Assembly: GCA_937989585.1 (NCBI GenBank)
Contig: CALKRW010000036.1
Coordinates: forward strand, 8,679 to 72,678
DNA from: an uncultured Porphyromonadaceae bacterium
GTDB lineage: Bacteria; Bacteroidota; Bacteroidia; Bacteroidales; Muribaculaceae
Length of the DNA: 64,000 nucleotides
Reading direction: 5' to 3'
Shown here: positions 7,743-14,745 of the stretch, piece by piece
How positions within the stretch are numbered: position 1 is the stretch's first letter
How the letters are laid out: each line of letters opens with the position of its first letter
Program-made: the position numbers and the translations under genes
The notes under the pieces: generated by a model
Told to the model about the DNA's origin: nothing
Database searches by the model: none
What the model saw: the letters and a program-made list of their open reading frames with translations, nothing else

Positions 7743-8629
7743 ACGACTCGCTCTTCGAGGATCCGAAATGGCTCCAGCGATGGCTTTGGCTATGCACACG
7801 GGCTGCCTACAAACCTTGCAGGCGGCTCGTGGGAGCCACTCATCGCGGTGTCGAAATTCAGCCGGGACAAATTGTGACTACAAAGGCATACCTCTGCCGG
7901 GCATGGGGAATCAATTTCCGTACAGTTCAGACTTTCCTCGACGAGATGGAAAAACAAGGTCGCCTCACCTATTCCTATATAGACGGGAAGACCGAGGATT
8001 CAAAAGTCTCTAAAAAGTCAACCAAATCCAATCTGGGTATCATAATCACTCTGCCTCTCCGATATGTCTTTCCTCCTAAAGCATCGGAAGGCATGACAGA
8101 GGTTAACTCACGGAATGAATCGGAAGACGAAATGCCATACGGAATGCAAGACCAAATACAGTCAGTTCTGCAAGATGACCTGCAATCCAATCTGCAACAC
8201 GAAACGCGGAAAGAAGTGCAAGAGAAAGTGCATCCTAAACTGCAAACAAATAAAGAATATAAAAATAAAGAAATTTCTGTCTCAAAACGCGAGCGCGAAA
8301 ATCAATTTTTTGAAGAATTAAAAAAATCAGAGATAACGCTCGATGAGTTTTGCATGAGTCTAAAGCCGATGAAAGGGAAAGAGGAAATGCTAGAGCTGGC
8401 CGAAGTCTTCTTCCTCAGGAGCGTCAGCACCGAAGACTTCCATCCTTCATTCAGCGAATTCAAGAAGCATTTCTTCAACTGGGCCAAGCAAGAAATTGAA
8501 AAAAGACGAACAACTCAAAAAACCACACGATATGGACAACAAGAAAACGGAGCCGGGGCTCCAAAACGAGCAAGCGATCAGCGCCGAGGTACTGAGGCGC
8601 TTGAAAGAACTGCCGAAGACTACGAATAG
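7700..8629 (+). CDS. Replication/primosome-like protein with winged-helix N-terminus
   Basis: 309 residues. The N-terminal 110 residues (WIPFYRDELNDSLFEDPKWL, then GATHRGVEIQPGQIVTTKAY and FRTVQTFLDEMEKQGRLTY) fit a winged-helix replisome-organiser domain as found in phage and plasmid initiators. A polar, Gln/Glu-rich linker follows (about 140-205). The C-terminal part (about 230-275: DFHPSFSEFKKHFFNWAKQE) resembles the short DUF7833-type module common in Bacteroidales mobile elements. Directly downstream are two DnaC-like ATPases, so an initiator plus helicase-loader cassette is the natural reading. The start at ATG 7700 lies inside the previous gene. Confidence 0.65.
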   Translation: MYTSGWIPFYRDELNDSLFEDPKWLQRWLWLCTRAAYKPCRRLVGATHRGVEIQPGQIVTTKAYLCRAWGINFRTVQTFLDEMEKQGRLTYSYIDGKTEDSKVSKKSTKSNLGIIITLPLRYVFPPKASEGMTEVNSRNESEDEMPYGMQDQIQSVLQDDLQSNLQHETRKEVQEKVHPKLQTNKEYKNKEISVSKRERENQFFEELKKSEITLDEFCMSLKPMKGKEEMLELAEVFFLRSVSTEDFHPSFSEFKKHFFNWAKQEIEKRRTTQKTTRYGQQENGAGAPKRASDQRRGTEALERTAEDYE

Positions 8630-9230
8630 TAATCTTTACATCAAGATGACTCCGGAGGAGATGTCGATTGCAATCGAAATCCTCCATCGCAGAGTCGTTG
8701 ATGCTTTGGGTATTACCGATTACACCGGGAAATCGAAGGCGATAAAACAGGTCTGTGAAGTTTTCAGCAATCCGGGGCCTACAGCCGGAATTGCCCTCAT
8801 AGGAAAGGCTCGAAGCGGAAAGACTGCCCTTCTCCGAGCTTTGAAGAATTTCATTGAGGTCATTGGGAACATACCTGAAGCATGGACTTACTTGCCGGAG
8901 GTGCGCGATCTCGATTGTCGCTATGTTTGGGCGACCGAGTTTCGAAATCCTATCACTTCATACGAAGACTTCAAGCTGGCTATCGGCTCCCCAATCCTCT
9001 TCATCGACGGTCTTGGGATGGAAACAGAATTTCGAGAGGCACAGATGCCCAGTGAACTCATGAATCTCATGATACAGCTTAGATCGGACTATGGGTTTCT
9101 GACAATCATCGGCTCTCGTTTCGATTTGGAAAGCCTTACTGAAATTTACGGGGAGGAAGTGGGCCTAAAACTGAAACACGGCTACAGATTCATCAACATC
9201 GACAGCCAAAAAAACATTGACAGACTATGA
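8532..9230 (+). CDS. AAA+ ATPase, DnaC/IstB-like (first of two)
   Basis: 232 residues from the ATG at 8532; an in-frame ATG at 8496 would add 12 residues, and both overlap the upstream gene. The Walker A is GKARSGKTALL (around residue 93) and the Walker B is PILFIDGLGME. A sensor-like segment reads FLTIIGSRFD. The fold is that of helicase loaders or IstB-type AAA+ ATPases. In this setting it probably loads a replicative helicase during element replication or assists target handling. It overlaps the next ATPase by 4 bp (ATGA), indicating coupled expression of two non-identical ATPases. Confidence 0.7.
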   Translation: MDNKKTEPGLQNEQAISAEVLRRLKELPKTTNSNLYIKMTPEEMSIAIEILHRRVVDALGITDYTGKSKAIKQVCEVFSNPGPTAGIALIGKARSGKTALLRALKNFIEVIGNIPEAWTYLPEVRDLDCRYVWATEFRNPITSYEDFKLAIGSPILFIDGLGMETEFREAQMPSELMNLMIQLRSDYGFLTIIGSRFDLESLTEIYGEEVGLKLKHGYRFINIDSQKNIDRL

Positions 9231-9988
9231 AAAGAACAGACCCGCTGGCAATTGGCGATTTTTTGTCGAGAAACGGTTTGACAAAACAGTCTCTTCAAGA
9301 TGCTGCTCAAGCAAAAGCCGCATATCACCGGATGACTCCGGCTCTACGTTTCGATCTCCAGGAACGTGAGGCATTCGATATGCTGATGGACTTCTATCAG
9401 ACTGAAGTTCTGGACAGACATATGGAGTTCATTTCTGATGATAATGTCACCACCGTTATCGCTGAAACCGTCATGCACATGGTTCAGATGTTCCCTTCAC
9501 CGGGGTTACTGCTTTGCGGTTCAACAGGAAATGGCAAGACTACTCTTGCCAAGGCATTCAAGCGCATGTGTCAGAGACTCGACAGCACCGGGCATTTCAA
9601 ATACATGGGAGAATACTTCAAGTTTGAATCTCGATTTCTCAAGGGGTTGGAGATTTGCGACATAGCAAGCTCCAAGAGCGAGGATGATTTCAACGAATTG
9701 AAGAATATCCCGCTTCTGGTCATAGATGATACCGGCGAAGAACCCAGGGAGGTGCTCGACTACGGCAACGTGTCACATCCGGTGCGCCGACTGATCGAGG
9801 ACAGGTATGAGCGATTGAAGTTCACGATCCTGACCACCAACCTTGTGCCTGACGACATCAAGGCTCAATATGGGCTGCGAGTGTTCGACCGATTGGAAGA
9901 ACTGTATCTTAAAATAATTTTCCGAGGCACTTCTTATCGTCTCAAAGCAAAAAGATTCGAGTCTCCAAAACCGGAGCTAAACCAGTAA
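9227..9988 (+). CDS. AAA+ ATPase, DnaC/IstB-like (second of two)
   Basis: 253 residues. The Walker A is GSTGNGKTTLAKAF (about residue 98) and the Walker B is LLVIDDTGEE. Sensor 1 is FTILTTNL, and the Arg-finger-like FDRLEEL segment follows. This is the classical organisation of DnaC-type helicase loaders. It differs in sequence from the upstream ATPase, so the two are not a recent duplication; they may form a mixed complex. It ends 10 bp before an XRE regulator. Its likely role is replication initiation or helicase loading for the mobile module. Confidence 0.75.
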   Translation: MKRTDPLAIGDFLSRNGLTKQSLQDAAQAKAAYHRMTPALRFDLQEREAFDMLMDFYQTEVLDRHMEFISDDNVTTVIAETVMHMVQMFPSPGLLLCGSTGNGKTTLAKAFKRMCQRLDSTGHFKYMGEYFKFESRFLKGLEICDIASSKSEDDFNELKNIPLLVIDDTGEEPREVLDYGNVSHPVRRLIEDRYERLKFTILTTNLVPDDIKAQYGLRVFDRLEELYLKIIFRGTSYRLKAKRFESPKPELNQ

Positions 9989-9998
9989 AACTAAGAAA

Positions 9999-10574
9999 AT
10001 GAAACTGATAAATCTCAAACAGTTCCGACAGGAATACAAAATAACACAGAAACAGCTCGGCGAATCCTTAAAATTGCCGCAGAGCACCATCTCTTATCTG
10101 GAGAACGGTTTGCAAGAGGTGACGGATTATCTTTTGGAGCGCATCAAGAAGATTTATAGAGTGGATGACCTCTCGCCATATGTGTATGAAAGAGAGACGT
10201 TCCATAATCCCGCCGCAGTGAAGATGGCTGAAAAGGTGAAATCCGTGGCAATCTTCGCCGGCGATTGGAACAGTCCCTCAGCGATAGACGTAATCGAGGG
10301 ATTCCAGATCCTCTATCGAGACGGGGCTATCAGCATCAGTCGTGACGGCTCGCTTATAATCGACCGCAACAATGGCATCGGATTCAAGCTGAGCCACTAT
10401 GTTATACGTCCGGAACAATTTGAGGAGCCAAATCTCCTCTATATCCTGACAACAAAAGAATGGTTTGATGACGAGATGTATGAGTCATTCAAGCGATGTT
10501 ACGTCCTCGCTTGCAAGATAGCCGACATCTACCCCATGAGACAATTGAAGCCGGGAGAGGCAATTGACATATAA
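9999..10574 (+). CDS. XRE-family transcriptional regulator
   Basis: 191 residues. The N-terminal 55 residues are a textbook HTH_XRE domain: FRQEYKITQKQLGESLKLPQ, then STISYLENG. The C-terminal domain of about 130 residues is of unknown type (IEGFQILYRDGAISISRDGS, then an IDRNNGIGFKLSHY segment). It may sense a signal or dimerise. It is the last gene of the replication-type operon and is followed by a convergent gene with a hairpin between them. It may repress this operon or the tra promoter downstream. Confidence 0.75.
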   Translation: MKLINLKQFRQEYKITQKQLGESLKLPQSTISYLENGLQEVTDYLLERIKKIYRVDDLSPYVYERETFHNPAAVKMAEKVKSVAIFAGDWNSPSAIDVIEGFQILYRDGAISISRDGSLIIDRNNGIGFKLSHYVIRPEQFEEPNLLYILTTKEWFDDEMYESFKRCYVLACKIADIYPMRQLKPGEAIDI

Positions 10575-10702
10575 TATAAGATGGAAACTTTATTGGCGTA
10601 TAATCTTGTCGCATAACACCTCATTATTATATAAGAAGGATTATAGCGGTCAGTCCCTCAGACAAACTTATCTCAAGAATAATAAAACAATGTTTCAAGA
10701 AC

Positions 10703-10734
10703 GGCGGCGAGGAGTCGGGAGACCCCTCGCTGCC
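10703..10734. terminator. Bidirectional terminator between convergent genes
   Basis: GGCGGCGAGG (10703-10712) pairs with CCTCGCTGCC (10725-10734) with one G-T pair. It lies between the XRE gene and the convergent Api92-like gene. T-rich sequence follows in both directions, short on the plus strand. Confidence 0.6.
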
Positions 10735-10743
10735 TTTGGCGGT

Positions 10744-11307
10744 TTACACTTCTTTATATTCATGCAGGTAGATATACGCATCATCTTCTTCCTCCGACCA
10801 CTTGAAGTTGAGCGCTTCAACATCATCTTCGGTTATGATGTTTACGTCATCAAGTTCTTCAATATAGCGGAAAGCGGAATCGATGTCGATGAAGTATTCC
10901 CTGATGTAGTCTCCTTTCGGTGGTTTAGCGTCAAGATAGTAGTTGTCGGGAAACCATCCCTTGCCATCGCAATATCTTTTCAAATAAACCTCGCACCCGT
11001 TTTCCTCACCTATGAAGTAGGCTCTGAGAGTCTCAAACTTGTCACAGATGAAGTCCCACGCTTCATAAAGCGGTTCCCATGCTGATTCAAGATGGAAGCT
11101 GATGCAGTCCTCTTCCCTTTCGAGGTCGTCCCACCATCCTCTTACATAGAGATGGCTCGGGATTTCTCCGTTGAGTTCTTCTACGATGTGTCCCACCCAA
11201 TTGCCGTTATGTTTCTCGGCATTGAGTTTGAGCATAAGATTGTAGAGTGCGTCGAGTTCGGAAGCCTCGCCTCCGATACGATAGGTACTGTCGCAAATGT
11301 TTGCCAT
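10744..11307 (-). CDS. Api92-like / DUF1281-type ferredoxin-fold protein
   Basis: 187 residues, acidic. The opening MANICDSTYRIGG, followed by a helix and then SFHLESAWEPLYEAWD, is the pattern of the Api92-like family (N-terminal MANWC.N...G, central ...ESAWAP). Family members are encoded by phages, plasmids and conjugative elements, and some have been linked to antirestriction, though the biochemical role is not settled. It is the only minus-strand gene in the module and faces away from the tra operon. Its promoter must lie in the structured 373-bp region upstream. Confidence 0.65.
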   Translation of the reverse strand: MANICDSTYRIGGEASELDALYNLMLKLNAEKHNGNWVGHIVEELNGEIPSHLYVRGWWDDLEREEDCISFHLESAWEPLYEAWDFICDKFETLRAYFIGEENGCEVYLKRYCDGKGWFPDNYYLDAKPPKGDYIREYFIDIDSAFRYIEELDDVNIITEDDVEALNFKWSEEEDDAYIYLHEYKEV

Positions 11308-11680
11308 ACTATTGAAATTTAATCGTTTATAAATTCTTTCCCTCTCTTTTGAGAAACCTTTGTTTCTCTGTGAGAGCTAAGTTTTATACGCAATCAACAT
11401 CAGCAGAGAGTCGCATATTCGACAAGGGTTCTGAAAGAACAAAGCCTGCCCTTGGCTTTATGCGCAGCTGATAACTTCGCGGTTAAAACTATGCGTCGCA
11501 GAGAACGAGGATTTACCCTTAAAGAAAAGCCTTGTTGAGTACCGAAATCGCGTTCCGATAGACCGATTTGTATAAAGAGAATTAAATAAAAGGCTGACTG
11601 ATAGCGAATAATTCCAAATCAATCGGGGATGCGTTTACTTTGCAGCATCAAATTAAACCGAACTCAAAACCAATCAAGAA
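11308..11680. other. Structured non-coding region upstream of the tra operon (candidate oriT, leader or ncRNA)
   Basis: 373 bp without a supported gene, between a divergent gene pair. It contains nested inverted repeats: CAAGGG (11423-11428) with CCCTTG (11449-11454), enclosing GTTCT/AGAAC (11428-11440). An alternative pairing, AAAGCC (11441-11446) with GGCTTT (11454-11459), excludes the first. The motif TATGCG recurs at about 11459 and 11490. A promoter-like TTTACTTTGCA at 11633-11643 precedes the tra operon by about 40 bp. In Bacteroidales elements such a position can hold a transfer origin, a regulatory leader or a small RNA; I cannot tell which. Confidence 0.4.
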
Positions 11681-12172
11681 ATGAGCACATTTGGAATATT
11701 CGCACTTATACTTACAACGGCCTACATCATCTACTTTATGGTGATGATTGCCCGCGATGTAGCCACAAGCCGTAAGACTGCTGATGAAAGCTCTGAAGTC
11801 GAGACCTTCGACACCTCCTTTGTAGAAGAAAAGTCCGTCGAGGTAAAAGAGACAGAAGGCGGCTTCGCAGTTGGAGACAATGAGGTTGTTTCAACCTCAG
11901 TAAAGGCTACAGAAAACGCTGAGCCGGAGGGTTCACCTTCGCAAGATAACGCCGATAAACTCTCGGATATTAAAGACAAAATTTCGACGGAAGCTATGCC
12001 GCTCGATGTCAAGGATGTTTATGAAACTGTCCAGACTCATGAAGAATACTACGATACTATACAGGATCCTTTCCACCAGATTGATAATGTCAATGTAATG
12101 GTGAAAAGATTACCCGCCGGAGAACCCACTCAGGAATCTTCCGGCAATGCGCAAGGTCGCGACAATTTATAA
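11681..12172 (+). CDS. Membrane-anchored acidic protein, start of tra operon
   Basis: 163 residues. A single N-terminal membrane segment (FGIFALILTTAYIIYFMVMI, residues 4-23) is followed by an acidic, Ser/Thr/Glu-rich, probably disordered tail with the repeated sense VETFDTS, VKETEGG and ATENAEPEG. The family is unrecognised; it may correspond to one of the small poorly conserved early tra proteins (TraA-D position) of Bacteroidales elements. It overlaps the first TraE-like gene by 26 bp and sits directly behind the proposed tra promoter. Confidence 0.55.
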   Translation: MSTFGIFALILTTAYIIYFMVMIARDVATSRKTADESSEVETFDTSFVEEKSVEVKETEGGFAVGDNEVVSTSVKATENAEPEGSPSQDNADKLSDIKDKISTEAMPLDVKDVYETVQTHEEYYDTIQDPFHQIDNVNVMVKRLPAGEPTQESSGNAQGRDNL

Positions 12173-12497
12173 GAGTTTACTTCCGGGATGGCTGTTAGCG
12201 GCATGTCTGCTATTGGCAGAGTCGGCTTCGGCCAAGTGTGGCGGGGTCGATTATAGTTGGGGCGCGGATGCCCTGGCCAGGCAGCATGACTTCGTGGTGA
12301 CGATGATGCTGTATGTCCTGTACCTTATATATGCGGTGGCCTCAATCGTCGTCATCTATTCCTCGCTTCAGATTTACATTAAGATGAACTCCGGCGAGGA
12401 TGGAGTCAAGAAAGAAATCATGATGGTAATCGGAGCCTGTCTGTTCCTGATAGGCGCATCCACTGTGTTCCCGGCTTTCTTTGGATATAGAATCTAA
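12147..12497 (+). CDS. traE: TraE-family (DUF4134) pilin-like protein, first copy
   Basis: 116 residues. An N-terminal signal-like hydrophobic helix ends at ASAKCGG. Two further membrane helices follow (VTMMLYVLYLIYAVASIVVI and IMMVIGACLFLIGASTVFPA), separated by the conserved short loop YIKMNSGEDGVKKE. This is the TraE/DUF4134 plan, regarded as VirB2-like pilin or membrane subunit of the transfer channel. A second copy follows 82 bp downstream. The two share the loop and the FFG C-terminus but differ strongly elsewhere. Confidence 0.8.
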   Translation: MRKVATIYKSLLPGWLLAACLLLAESASAKCGGVDYSWGADALARQHDFVVTMMLYVLYLIYAVASIVVIYSSLQIYIKMNSGEDGVKKEIMMVIGACLFLIGASTVFPAFFGYRI

Positions 12498-12579
12498 TCA
12501 GTTACTAACCAATAAATTCATTAAATCACTCAACGAAATCAACTGACAAGAGAATCAACAAAACCAATTCAAAATTTCT

Positions 12580-12939
12580 ATGATTAAAAAATTTGCTAAG
12601 AAAATCAAGGGCTTCTTCGGAAGCGAGCGCGTGCAGATATTCTGCATGATGATGCTGGTCGGTTCCGTGGCCATGTTCGCCCAAAATGCCGCCGGCAACT
12701 ACGAGGCCGGAACCACCGCACTGACCACCGTCACGGAGGAGATTGCCAAGTATGTTCCCATCGTTGTCAAGCTCTGCTACGCCATCGCCGGCGTTGTCGC
12801 TATCGTGGGTGCAATCAGCGTCTACATCAAGATGAACAACGAGGAGCAGGATGTCAAGAAGTCAATCATGATGATTGTCGGTGCCTGCATCTTCCTCGTG
12901 GCCGCTGCCCAGGCTCTGCCTCTCTTCTTCGGTGTGTAA
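12580..12939 (+). CDS. traE: TraE-family (DUF4134) pilin-like protein, second copy
   Basis: 119 residues with the same plan as the preceding gene: a basic start (MIKKFAKKIKGFFG), a signal helix with a cleavage-like MFAQNAAG, and two membrane helices around the loop YIKMNNEEQDVKKS, ending in LPLFFGV. It is more hydrophobic and regular than the first copy and ends three bases before traF. A pair of divergent paralogues suggests two pilin-type subunits with different jobs, for example a major and a minor subunit; this is inference. Confidence 0.8.
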   Translation: MIKKFAKKIKGFFGSERVQIFCMMMLVGSVAMFAQNAAGNYEAGTTALTTVTEEIAKYVPIVVKLCYAIAGVVAIVGAISVYIKMNNEEQDVKKSIMMIVGACIFLVAAAQALPLFFGV

Positions 12940-12942
12940 GCC

Positions 12943-13242
12943 GTGGCGAATACCGACGAAGACCGCTATCCGTCCTATCCAATGTTCAAGGGGCTTCAAC
13001 GGCCTCTTGAACTGATGGGATTGCAGGGTCGCTACATCTACTGGGCGGCTGCGGCAGCCGGAGGTGCAATCGTGGGATTCATTGTCATGTATATCGCCAT
13101 TGGCTTTGTGGCAGGACTGATAACCCTTGTTGCCTCCATAGCAGTCGGTGCCGGACTGATAATGCTCAAGCAGCAGAAAGGTCTGCACTCAAAGAACTCC
13201 GACAAAGGTATTTTCGTCTATTGCCGCTCAAGAAATCTTTAA
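12943..13242 (+). CDS. traF: TraF-family (DUF4133), VirB3-like protein
   Basis: 99 residues starting at GTG 12943, which is supported by the family pattern YP.FKGLQRPLELMGL just after the start. Two adjacent membrane helices (about 30-72: YIYWAAAAAGGAIVGFIVMY, then AGLITLVASIAVGAGLIML) precede a C-terminal Lys/Arg-rich tail. This matches TraF/VirB3-like inner-membrane components that pair with the VirB4-type ATPase TraG. In CTnDOT-like elements TraF directly precedes TraG; here a lipoprotein gene has been inserted between them. Confidence 0.8.
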   Translation: MANTDEDRYPSYPMFKGLQRPLELMGLQGRYIYWAAAAAGGAIVGFIVMYIAIGFVAGLITLVASIAVGAGLIMLKQQKGLHSKNSDKGIFVYCRSRNL

Positions 13243-13288
13243 CCAATCAACTTCTAACCAAAATTCAAGAACAAGTCTCACTCCGATC

Positions 13289-14743
13289 ATGTCGACCAAC
13301 TTCTATTATATAATAGGTGTAGCCCTGAGCCTTTCTTCCTGCGGTAACTCTGAGGAGAAACGTCCCTCCCTGGAGCAAACACGCGCCGCCATAGAGGTGC
13401 GTGATGCCTGGCGCGACGAGTTGAAGCCGGTGGAAATAACTGTCAAGGGCGCAATAAGCGGTGCTGACAGAATCGGGGTGAGACTCCTTTCCGACGGCAG
13501 AACGAGTTTCCCAGTCTTTATGAGGACTCCCGACTGCTTCAAGCCCGAACAGCCGTCTCTGATGGCCGACACCGCCGCTATGGTCAGTGCCTGCTGGCCG
13601 GTGGAAACTTCCGACACCTTACGGCTGACCGCTCCATTCTCCGACCTTATCCATGGAAACGAGATTTCAAGGAGGGTCGGCGGTAAGCTGTCTTTTGATT
13701 TGAAATTCCAAAGCAAGATGGCTCTCCTTCGCTTCTGTATCGAGAGCGACAACATCAGCGATATACTTGAATCGCTGACACTCAAAGGTGAAGCCATTGC
13801 TACTCAAATAACATATCTGCCCTATGACGGAAAATGTATCGAAAAGTCAGGCGAAGGAATGCCTGTGGGGATTGATGCTGACTGCCTACTTAATAACGGT
13901 CGCAATCACGATTTTTATATTCTCCCTTGCGACGTTGCTTCAGACATTGTTCTCATCGCTGTGGTCAATGGCAAGGAGTATCAGCTCAAAACCAAGATAC
14001 CCCCTCTCGGCGCAGGGAGCATGACACAGCTCAACCTTAAAGCAGAACAAAACGGCCATTTGCTTCCCAAATCTTCATGGGTTGACAACGAACGAAAGAC
14101 GGATCTTCGCAAAATAACGAAGGTTGACAGCGTGGCAATCGGTCACTATCTCCGCAAAGATGGTCTGATTGTGGCAAAACGTGATACCATGTCCGTGGCT
14201 GTAGTCTATCAGACTGACGGCAAGCATGGAAAGGCAATAGCCATAGAAGATGTCCCCGGCACTTACAGCTTTGGAGCCAAATCTCTTAAAAGCGGAACTG
14301 TCTTCTCAACCATAGACGGAAATAGAACAGAGGGCATCATCAACGACTCTTCTGCCTCTGAGGATGAAAGACTCATCTACAAACCGGATATGCCTTACTC
14401 TGCCGAAACTTCCTTCGGCTTCAAGGATGGTGCGTCACTGACATCCGTTCTTTTGAAGTCAAAGTCAGGGAAAGAAGAAGGCTCAATGCTCACCGTGGTA
14501 GAAAAGCATCGAGGAGCCTACATTCCGACTCTTGCAGAGATGGCTGACATCTATTACTGCCTCCAACCTTACGCTCACACCAAACTGGGGGACTTGATTG
14601 AGCCTTTCTACGGCGAATATCTGACCTGCTCAGAATCCACCAATCATAATTTTTACGGTATTGAAATGAGTAAAGGTATAGTAATGCCCAACTACTCAAA
14701 ACAATATGCGAGCCTCAAACTAAGATTTTTCTATTTGTTCTGA
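13289..14743 (+). CDS. Lipoprotein with fimbrillin-like region and C-terminal DUF1566-like domain
   Basis: 484 residues. The N-terminus carries a short lipoprotein signal with lipobox SLSSC (Cys 18). Residues about 45-260 show the fimbrillin/Mfa-like plan: IEITVKG, FPVFMRT, LSFDLKFQSKMALLRFCIES as the central F.....MALLRF strand, and GSMTQLNLKA closing the domain. Residues about 395-484 resemble DUF1566/Lcl_C (RGAYIPTLAEMADIYYCLQP ... NFYGIEMSKG ... LKLRFFYLF). Fimbrillin-like lipoproteins are exported surface or pilus subunits. Its position between traF and traG in a secretion operon suggests a surface adhesin or mating-contact protein. That combination is inferred. Confidence 0.6.
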   Translation: MSTNFYYIIGVALSLSSCGNSEEKRPSLEQTRAAIEVRDAWRDELKPVEITVKGAISGADRIGVRLLSDGRTSFPVFMRTPDCFKPEQPSLMADTAAMVSACWPVETSDTLRLTAPFSDLIHGNEISRRVGGKLSFDLKFQSKMALLRFCIESDNISDILESLTLKGEAIATQITYLPYDGKCIEKSGEGMPVGIDADCLLNNGRNHDFYILPCDVASDIVLIAVVNGKEYQLKTKIPPLGAGSMTQLNLKAEQNGHLLPKSSWVDNERKTDLRKITKVDSVAIGHYLRKDGLIVAKRDTMSVAVVYQTDGKHGKAIAIEDVPGTYSFGAKSLKSGTVFSTIDGNRTEGIINDSSASEDERLIYKPDMPYSAETSFGFKDGASLTSVLLKSKSGKEEGSMLTVVEKHRGAYIPTLAEMADIYYCLQPYAHTKLGDLIEPFYGEYLTCSESTNHNFYGIEMSKGIVMPNYSKQYASLKLRFFYLF

Positions 14744-14745
14744 CT

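Noticed and set aside
10564..11085. Plus-strand open frame of 173 aa
   Set aside because: Most of it is antisense to the Api92-like gene, and its first part covers the terminator hairpin at 10703-10734.
5008..11618. The 13-base word GAATAATTCCAAA upstream of both tRNA-Leu (5008-5020) and the tra operon (11606-11618)
   Set aside because: A shared word of this length is expected several times by chance in 64 kb, and its distance to the promoter element differs (16 and 24 bp).
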